This document shows, piece after piece, positions 1 to 4,570 of a DNA stretch of 7,493 nucleotides. The number at the start of each line of letters is the position of its first letter. Position 1 is the first letter of the stretch. Origin of the DNA: Planctomycetaceae bacterium (GTDB taxonomy: Bacteria; Planctomycetota; Planctomycetia; Pirellulales; Thermoguttaceae); the NCBI GenBank assembly GCA_031257725.1, contig JAIROD010000128.1:1-7493 (forward strand), read 5' to 3'. Under the pieces are notes generated by a model. The model did no database searches. It saw nothing but the letters and a program-made list of their open reading frames with translations, and was not told the origin of the DNA. The translations under genes were made by a program, and so were the position numbers.

Positions 1-59
1 CACCCCTAGCCCCTCCGAAGGAGGGGAATTATTCCCCTCCTTCGGAGGGGCTAGGGGTG
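1..59. repeat. Perfect 29-bp inverted repeat with nested hairpins
   Basis: The left arm (1-29) is the exact reverse complement of the right arm (31-59), with a single T between them. Each arm is also self-complementary: CCCCTCC-GAA-GGAGGGG at 10-26 and CCCCTCC-TTC-GGAGGGG at 34-50. The DNA or RNA could therefore fold as one long stem or as two short hairpins. No T-run follows on the plus strand, so it is not a standard intrinsic terminator in that direction. The element touches the window edge and may continue to the left. Similar GC-rich 'CCCCTCCTTCGGAGGGG' palindromes recur between genes in several bacterial groups, which is recall and not tested here. A repeated extragenic palindrome or the end of a small mobile element are both possible. 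Confidence 0.9.
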
Positions 60-301
60 GTCATTCGGAGGAAACGACTGAATAGTTAAAAAAAAATATT
101 TCACTGATATATTACAAAAGAACCGCTAAAAAATTCATTGCCGTCTTCAGAGCCGCAACCGGAAGGTTGCGAAAAAACGTCTCGGCTTCTGTTCAGTAGG
201 GTATTATCAGAAAATACTCATCAAATAAAACAACCAATTTCTAACCGTTGACAGTATAACACGAATCTCTTGTGAAAAATTTGGTTAAAATAGGGTCATT
301 G
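60..301. other. Intergenic DNA with one short hairpin, no gene seen
   Basis: No frame here shows a recognisable protein. The one clear structure is a hairpin at 154-171: CGCAACC pairs with GGTTGCG around a GGAA tetraloop. It is followed by AAAAAA and not by T's, so it is not a plus-strand terminator, and on the minus strand the T-run precedes the hairpin. A TTGACA hexamer at 248-253 has no convincing -10 box at normal spacing. Confidence 0.5.
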
Positions 302-596
302 GGAGTCCTCCAATTGGTAATTGGAGTTCTCCAATTGGTAATTGGAGTTCTCCAATTAGTAAATGGAGAGATACAATAAGCAAATTGGAGTTCTCCAATC
401 GTTAATTGTAGTTCTCCAATTGTTAAATGTAGTTCTCCAATTGTTAAATGTAGTTCTCCAATCGTTAATTGTAGTTCTCCAATCGTTAAATGGAGTTCTC
501 CAATCGTTAAATGGAGTTCTCCAATTGGTAAATGGAGTTCTCCAATTGTTAAATGGAGTTCTCCAATTGGTTGGTGGAGTTCTACATTTTGCGATA
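302..596. repeat. 21-bp minisatellite, about 14 units
   Basis: Tandem units begin at 302, 323, 344, 365, 387, 408, 429, 450, 471, 492, 513, 534, 555 and 576. All are 21 bp except the unit at 365, which is 22 bp and heavily degenerate; the last unit decays after its first bases. The core is GGAGTTCTCCAATTGG or GTAGTTCTCCAATCG followed by TAAAT or TAATT. Neighbouring units can pair: CTCCAATT at 308-315 is complementary to AATTGGAG at 319-326 around a GGT loop. Because 21 bp is seven codons and the unit lacks stops in some frames, open frames run through it on both strands as heptapeptide repeats. The 22-bp unit shifts those frames midway, which argues against selection for a protein. Function unknown. 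Confidence 0.93.
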
Positions 597-755
597 TTTT
601 TGGGGAAATTTGTGTCGTTTTCGCCGCAAAGGACACAAAAAACTCAGAAACAGAGCAATTTTATGATTGTATCTATTCAGTGGTTTGGTTGTGTTCCTGA
701 ATTTTCCGTCCCGTTAGGGACAACATATTGGTAGAAATAAGATTTTAGAGGTTGT
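597..755. other. Intergenic DNA with degenerate 9-bp repeats and a hairpin
   Basis: Around 625-655 the sequence has a loose 9-bp rhythm (CAAAGGACA, CAAAAAACT, CAGAAACAG). At 708-721, GTCCC pairs with GGGAC around a GTTA loop, followed by CAACATATTGGTAGAA. Both stretches resemble short elements seen repeatedly between genes in metagenome-derived genomes; this is recall, not a search. The hairpin lies 35 bases past the stop of the minus-strand DnaA-like gene, but no T-run follows it in that direction, so it is a poor intrinsic terminator. No gene is supported here. Confidence 0.45.
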
Positions 756-1841
756 CTAATGTAATTCGAGCCGGAAAAGATGATCACGGATTGAAGCGTC
801 ATCGGATAATCCTGTTTTGATCCGTTCAATCATGTGTCGGATTGTTGCCGGATCACGATTGCCAAAATATTTGGCGATCTCTTTTTGTTGCAGTCCGGTC
901 TGCTGCCACGCCAGATAAACCGCAATACTTCGCGCTAAAGCCACCGTTTTAGCACGGGAACTTCCACGTAAATCGGCAAGCTTCAACGAAAAATGTTTAG
1001 CGGTACGTTTGGCAATCACATCAACTCCGGGACGTACTATTTGTAATCGGTTTTGAAGAAACTGTTTCCATGATACCGTATCAATTTTTATGTCCGCCGC
1101 AACCGCTTCGAAATATATTTGAGCGAATGTTCCGTACAACGCGGGAATTGAAACCGGTAACACTTCGGCTGCCGAATCCAGAACAGAATCAGGAAGTGAA
1201 ACCCGAAACGCCGCCGCCAACTCACGTAAAAAATGTTTCCGTACCGCAAGTCCGGGAAGGAAAACCGGAATCGTTGTTCCGCCAATAAGCCGTGCCGCCA
1301 ACCCTTCAGAAAAAATACCGCCTTCGCCCGGATAATTGGTTGTTGTAAAAACTGCCGTTCCGCTGTTGCGGGAAAGTGCATCCAACGTATGACGTAATTC
1401 TTCTTGCGCCCAAGGTTTATCGTGTAATTGATCCAAATCGTCGATCAGCAGCAACGCCGCATCACGATAACGGCGGCGAAAATCGTCTGTTGTCCGCGTG
1501 TCAATCGATTCCGTGAATAATCGGGCAAAATCAACCGCCGGTAAGAGAAAAGCATGACGTTTACGTGTTGACGTGTTTTGATTTTTACGCCACGCATCCA
1601 AAATTCCCCGCAAAAGATGGGAACGCCCCGAACCAACCGCCCCGTAAAATAACAACGGTAAACGACCCCGCGGCAAGTTCCCTTCAACCGCCCATTGAAC
1701 CACCGGCTCCAACGCATAATTTTCCGGACCAATCATAAATCCATGTTGCGACGTCGGAAAAACCGCTTGGGATAACATGGAATGTTCGTATTTCAACGGC
1801 TTACCCGGAAATGGGATAAAACGAATTTCGCCAAAACTCAT
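756..1841 (-). CDS. DnaA-like AAA+ ATPase with DnaA domain IV, no domain I
   Basis: The 361-residue protein has the DnaA AAA+ domain (about 27-265) followed by the DnaA C-terminal DNA-binding domain (about 272-345). Visible motifs are Walker A GAVGSGRS (67-74), Walker B LLLIDD (130-135), sensor 1 FTTTN (165-169), an arginine-finger-like ARL (R184) and the C-terminal helix-turn-helix IAKYFGNRDPAT (322-333). Full-length DnaA is usually about 450 residues; the missing part is domain I and the linker, which in DnaA bind helicase and partners. Several key positions differ: Walker A lysine is R73, the sensor 2 arginine position is Q241, and the box-reading Asp-His-Thr is Asp330-Pro331-Ala332. R296 matches the minor-groove arginine (E. 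coli R399). The ATG at 1841 has no Shine-Dalgarno sequence; Met22 is a possible later start. It is divergent from the glycosyltransferase gene and stands alone. It could be a divergent initiator, an Hda-like regulator that kept DNA binding, or a transcription factor. Family assignment is firm; the role is not. Confidence 0.9.
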   Translation of the reverse strand: MSFGEIRFIPFPGKPLKYEHSMLSQAVFPTSQHGFMIGPENYALEPVVQWAVEGNLPRGRLPLLFYGAVGSGRSHLLRGILDAWRKNQNTSTRKRHAFLLPAVDFARLFTESIDTRTTDDFRRRYRDAALLLIDDLDQLHDKPWAQEELRHTLDALSRNSGTAVFTTTNYPGEGGIFSEGLAARLIGGTTIPVFLPGLAVRKHFLRELAAAFRVSLPDSVLDSAAEVLPVSIPALYGTFAQIYFEAVAADIKIDTVSWKQFLQNRLQIVRPGVDVIAKRTAKHFSLKLADLRGSSRAKTVALARSIAVYLAWQQTGLQQKEIAKYFGNRDPATIRHMIERIKTGLSDDASIRDHLFRLELH

Positions 1842-1950
1842 GGCTTAAAATAGTGATGGACGGAAAAATATAACGAAAAAGATAACTCTTACTTTTTCAC
1901 AATAATTTTCCATCCGGTATGAAATGGGTATCAAATGATCTTTGCCTTTG

Positions 1951-1978
1951 ATTATAATCAGAATACCCGAAAAAACAA
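1951..1978 (-). promoter_or_regulatory. Candidate promoter of the DnaA-like gene
   Basis: Read on the minus strand, 1951-1956 is a perfect TATAAT. Upstream, at 1973-1978, TTGTTT is a weak -35 match (3 of 6) at 16-bp spacing. Transcription would start near 1944 and leave a leader of about 100 nt before the ATG. The motif lies inside an imperfect inverted repeat (1926-1968), which could be an operator. The sigma-70 consensus may not fit this organism well. Confidence 0.3.
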
Positions 1979-2060
1979 GCAGGCTTAGGAAAAATCAATA
2001 ACGATAATGTTCAACATACTATCACACGGACGCAACAAAATAGTTTGCGGTTCATTTTTG

Positions 2061-2102
2061 ACAAAGCCTATTTGACAAGCCTATTTCCCAAGTCTATTTC
2101 AC
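2061..2102. repeat. Three 13-bp direct repeats
   Basis: AAGCCTATTT at 2064-2073, AAGCCTATTT at 2077-2086 and AAGTCTATTT at 2090-2099 recur with an exact 13-bp step; flanking bases are partly shared and a fourth copy at 2103 is too decayed to count. The repeats also generate two TTGACA hexamers at 2058-2063 and 2072-2077. They could be binding sites for a regulator of either divergent gene, iteron-like sites, or a chance duplication. The spacing is clear; the function is unknown. Confidence 0.75.
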
Positions 2103-2125
2103 AATACTGTTTTGCATGGTATTAT
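2098..2125 (+). promoter_or_regulatory. Candidate promoter of the glycosyltransferase gene
   Basis: TTCACA at 2098-2103 (5 of 6 to TTGACA) lies 16 bp before TATTAT at 2120-2125 (5 of 6 to TATAAT). The start would fall near 2132 and give a leader of about 140 nt. The -35 overlaps the end of the 13-bp repeats, so a protein bound there would compete with polymerase. This is a consensus match only. Confidence 0.3.
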
Positions 2126-2239
2126 TACACTCAATGAATGTGAGCGACGGCTCAAATATCGTGATAATCGAAATTAGACATTTTCGCTAACCATAAAAAT
2201 TATGAAAAAACACGAAAAAGTGTAATATTATTTGTTCAA

Positions 2240-2254
2240 AACAACAACAACAAC
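2240..2254 (+). repeat. (AAC)5 trinucleotide tract in the leader
   Basis: Five AAC units end 17 bases before the ATG at 2272. The leader from here to the start codon is A-rich and has no Shine-Dalgarno sequence. Such unstructured A/C tracts can help initiation without one, and triplet tracts can vary in length between strains. Both are inferences. Confidence 0.8.
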
Positions 2255-2271
2255 AATAAAAGTAATTCATC

Positions 2272-3579
2272 ATGAAACTACAATTGATTTTTGATATTGC
2301 CTGTTTCACAGGACAACCGTCGATGAGCGGTTCATTGCGTTACGCAGTTGAAGTTTTGAAACGATTGGTCGAATCGGAAAAATTTGATATTATGACGATT
2401 TGCTCTCTTCCCGAAGAAGAATTCGCATTGAGAAATTTAAAACGTTATTTTCCTTATCAATTACCTTTTCAAAGTAAAGAGGCGAAACATTTCGTTTTAC
2501 AGGATCAACCGGTATTGTTGGAGAAATCACTGTTACGAAGAACTGAAGATCGGCTTAAAAAAATGTTTCCGGACAGCCGGATTCTCCAATGTGTTGCCGA
2601 TATGATTCGTACCGTCAAATGGAAATTATCACCGCCTCCGTTTCTCACCGAAAGAAAATCATCGCCGTTTTATGAAAAACTCGTTACGGAATCAGATATT
2701 TATTTTAGTCCTTTTCATCCGTTAATTCCTGAATTGGGTCAAAATCAATCGATACGAAAAGTAATTGTTATTCATGATTTAATTCCGGTTATTTTGGCTG
2801 ATATTTATCAAGGTCATCATTTTTTCCAAAAATATCCTTGGGAATCAATTACGCCGGACACGATTATTTTTTGCGATTCGGAATCGACAAAGCGTGATCT
2901 TTTGAAATATTGTCCTGAAATAAAACCTGATCAGGTTACGACAGTTTTGATCGGCGTTGATAAAATGTTCATGCCCTATTCCAACCGAATGCAGATTGAC
3001 CGCATCCTTGAAAAATATTCAATTCCGACAAACATTCCGTACATTTTTTCTGTTGCAACATTGGATATTCGTAAAAATTTTGATCATGTGATGAATTGTT
3101 TTGCAAAATATTCGTTATCACAAAACGGAATGGAAACAAATTGTCATCTTGTGTTGACGGGAGTAAGCGGTTGGCAGGATCGAAAATTCAAAAAAATATT
3201 TGCACGTTTACCGGAAAAAGTTAAAAAGAAAATCATCTTTACCGGTTATGTGGAAGACAATGATTTACCGTTTCTTTATTCTGGGGCAAATTGTTTTTGT
3301 TATATGTCCCTTTATGAAGGTTTCGGTTTGCCGCCGCTTGAAGCGATGCAATGCGGTACGCCGGTGATTACGTCGAATACTTCGTCCTTGCCGGAAGTGG
3401 TCGGTGATGCCGGAATCATGCTTGATCCGCACGATGTTGAAGGTCTCGCCAATGTATTCACCCATATTATTAGCAACGAAAAATTACGCCAAGAATTGAT
3501 CGCAAAAGGGTTTGAACAGGCAAAAAAATTTAGTTGGGACCGCTGTGTTGATTTGATTGTTGAGAAAATAATGAACTGA
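2272..3579 (+). CDS. GT4-family glycosyltransferase
   Basis: This 435-residue protein has the GT-B fold signature of family GT4, retaining enzymes that move a sugar from a nucleotide-sugar donor to a glycan, lipid or other acceptor, usually on the cytoplasmic side of the membrane. The N-terminal acceptor half includes VIHDLIP (165-172). The donor half starts near 255 and shows the phosphate-binding RKN (267-269), FTGYVEDNDLPFLY (323-336) and the EX7E motif EGFGLPPLE (E349 to E357), followed by the CGTPVI and LPEVVGDAG segments (361-381) typical of the family. There is no signal peptide or membrane segment. The layout resembles mannosyl- and rhamnosyltransferases of capsule and O-antigen synthesis, but sugar and acceptor cannot be read from sequence. 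The ATG follows an A-rich leader without a Shine-Dalgarno sequence. No other glycan gene is in the window, unusual for this class. The gene looks more AT-rich than the DnaA-like gene, a weak hint of separate origin. Confidence 0.93.
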   Translation: MKLQLIFDIACFTGQPSMSGSLRYAVEVLKRLVESEKFDIMTICSLPEEEFALRNLKRYFPYQLPFQSKEAKHFVLQDQPVLLEKSLLRRTEDRLKKMFPDSRILQCVADMIRTVKWKLSPPPFLTERKSSPFYEKLVTESDIYFSPFHPLIPELGQNQSIRKVIVIHDLIPVILADIYQGHHFFQKYPWESITPDTIIFCDSESTKRDLLKYCPEIKPDQVTTVLIGVDKMFMPYSNRMQIDRILEKYSIPTNIPYIFSVATLDIRKNFDHVMNCFAKYSLSQNGMETNCHLVLTGVSGWQDRKFKKIFARLPEKVKKKIIFTGYVEDNDLPFLYSGANCFCYMSLYEGFGLPPLEAMQCGTPVITSNTSSLPEVVGDAGIMLDPHDVEGLANVFTHIISNEKLRQELIAKGFEQAKKFSWDRCVDLIVEKIMN

Positions 3580-3653
3580 TGAGAATCTCTGATAATTCAG
3601 AATTTACCGAAAAGTTAACGGCGTGGGCTTGCCCCGCGTTGTCAGGCTTAACC

Positions 3654-3676
3654 AAAAAACACGGGGGTAACCCCGT
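3654..3676 (-). terminator. Hairpin plus T-run, possible minus-strand terminator
   Basis: On the minus strand the stem ACGGGG/CCCCGT (3676-3671 with 3666-3661, four-base loop) is followed by G and TTTTTT (3659-3654), the form of an intrinsic terminator, though the stem is only 6 bp. Equivalent sites with the six-T run are at 3768-3790 and 4248-4270. On the plus strand the same hairpin is followed only by CTTTAA, so it would stop glycosyltransferase transcripts weakly at best. No minus-strand gene is seen that would need it. Confidence 0.35.
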
Positions 3677-4107
3677 CTTTAACTATTAACTATTGGGAAT
3701 CTCTGATAATTCAGAATTAACCGAAAAGTTAACGGCGTGGGCTTGCCCCGCGTTGTTAGGCTTAACCAAAAAACACGGGGTAAACCCCGTCTTTAACTAT
3801 TAACTATTGGGAATCTCAGATAATGTAGAATTTACCGAAAGTTAACGGCGTGGGCTTGCCCCGCGTTGTCAGGCTTAACCAAAAAACACGGAGTAACCCC
3901 CGTCTTTAACTATTAACTATTGGGAATCTCTAATAATTCAGAATTTACCGAACGTTAACGGCGTGGGCTTGCCCCGCGTTGTCAGGCTTAACCCCAAACA
4001 CGGGGTAAACCCCGTCGTTAACTATTAACTATTGGGAATCTCTAATAATTCAGAATTTACCGAAAAGTTAACGGCGTGGGCTTGCCCCGCGTTGTTAGGC
4101 TTAACCC

Positions 4108-4480
4108 CAAACACGGGGTAAACTCCGTCGTTAACTAAAATCACTGGGTAAACCCGTCGTTAACTATTAACTATTGGGAATCTCTAATAATTCAGAATTT
4201 ACCGAACGTTAACGGCGTGGGCTTGCCCCGCGTTGTTAGGCTTAACCAAAAAACACGGGGTAAACCCCGTCGTTAACTAAAAACACGGGGTAAACCCGTC
4301 GTTAACTATTAACTATTGGGAATCTCTAATAATTCAGAATTTACCGAACATTAACGGCGTGGGCTTGCCCCGCGTTGTCAGGTTTACCCCCAAACACGGG
4401 GTAAACCCCGTCGTTAACTAAAAACACGGGGTAACCCCCGTCGTTAACTAAAAACACGGAGTAAACCCCGTCGTTAACTA
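4108..4480. repeat. 30-bp hairpin module amplified inside the array
   Basis: A module of 29-30 bp, AAACACGGGGTAAACCCCGT plus CGTTAACTA, is present twice in unit 5 (4108-4137, 4138-4166), twice in unit 6 (4250-4279, 4280-4308) and three times in unit 7 (4391-4420, 4421-4450, 4451-4480). Units 1-4 have one copy each. Each copy carries an ACGGGG/CCCCGT stem, some with one mismatch or lost base. Copy number rises toward the kinase gene, so a second, shorter-period expansion has happened inside the first. Confidence 0.9.
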
Positions 4481-4570
4481 TTATCAAATGGTCTCCGCAA
4501 TAGGACATCATCAGAAAATGAACACTGAAATATTACGAAAAGTGCAATTTATTAACTGCGAATCGATACC
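4481..4570 (+). other. Short leader before the kinase gene
   Basis: Only 90 bases separate the tandem array from the kinase ATG. No convincing -35/-10 pair and no Shine-Dalgarno sequence is seen here, so the kinase promoter is either of unfamiliar type or lies within the array. Confidence 0.4.

Larger units (their letters stand above)
1842..2271. other. 430-bp divergent intergenic region
   Basis: This lies between the 5' ends of the DnaA-like gene (minus) and the glycosyltransferase gene (plus), so it should carry promoters for both. It contains a TATAAT overlapping on both strands near 1951-1958, an imperfect inverted repeat (GGGTAT at 1926-1931 with ATACCC at 1963-1968), a 13-bp direct repeat and an (AAC)5 tract. 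TTTTTCACA near 1891-1899 is a loose match to the DnaA-box consensus TTWTNCACA; a single loose match is not evidence of an origin. A 22-codon frame at 2007-2075 has no support as a gene. Confidence 0.6.
3583..4480. repeat. Tandem array of seven ~113-bp units with two hairpins each
   Basis: Units start with GAATCTC at 3583, 3697, 3811, 3924, 4036, 4178 and 4320. The first four are 114, 114, 113 and 112 bp; the fifth and sixth are 142 bp because an inner module is doubled, and the seventh carries three copies of it. Each unit has, in order, a conserved AT-rich head, a GC-rich hairpin (in unit 1, ACGGCGTGGGC at 3618-3628 against GCCCCGCGTTGT at 3631-3642, with wobbles and one bulge), then ACGGGG/CCCCGT, and a TTAACTATTAACTATT tail. 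Both strands are full of stops, so it is non-coding. The array begins 3 bases after the glycosyltransferase stop and ends about 90 bases before the kinase start. It is not a CRISPR array, since the whole unit repeats and there are no unique spacers. Confidence 0.95.

Noticed and set aside
154..171. Hairpin as an intrinsic terminator
   Set aside because: The following bases are A's on the plus strand, and on the minus strand the T-run precedes the stem, so neither direction has the hairpin-then-T order.
241..636. 131-codon minus-strand frame with GELHLTI heptads
   Set aside because: It starts at GTG, is almost entirely the 21-bp minisatellite, and the 22-bp unit shifts the repeat into another frame (TNWRTPI). 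Openness is explained by a stop-free 21-bp period.
363..734. 123-codon plus-strand frame with NGVLQLL heptads
   Set aside because: It starts inside the degenerate minisatellite unit and runs on through unrelated intergenic elements. There is no recognisable domain or start signal, and the frame is open by periodicity.
1070..1732. Three frames of 72-97 codons within the DnaA-like gene
   Set aside because: They are out-of-frame readings of a gene with clear DnaA motifs, with no protein-like features of their own.
2007..2075. 22-codon plus-strand frame in the divergent intergenic region
   Set aside because: It has no Shine-Dalgarno sequence and no recognisable features, and it ends inside the 13-bp repeats. 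Chance frames of this size are common.
1842..2271. Chromosomal origin (oriC) beside a DnaA gene
   Set aside because: Only one loose DnaA-box match was found, with no cluster of boxes and no neighbouring origin genes such as dnaN or rpmH. The DnaA-like protein also has altered box-reading residues.
3583..4480. CRISPR array
   Set aside because: The entire ~113-bp unit repeats, with no unique spacers, and no cas gene is present.
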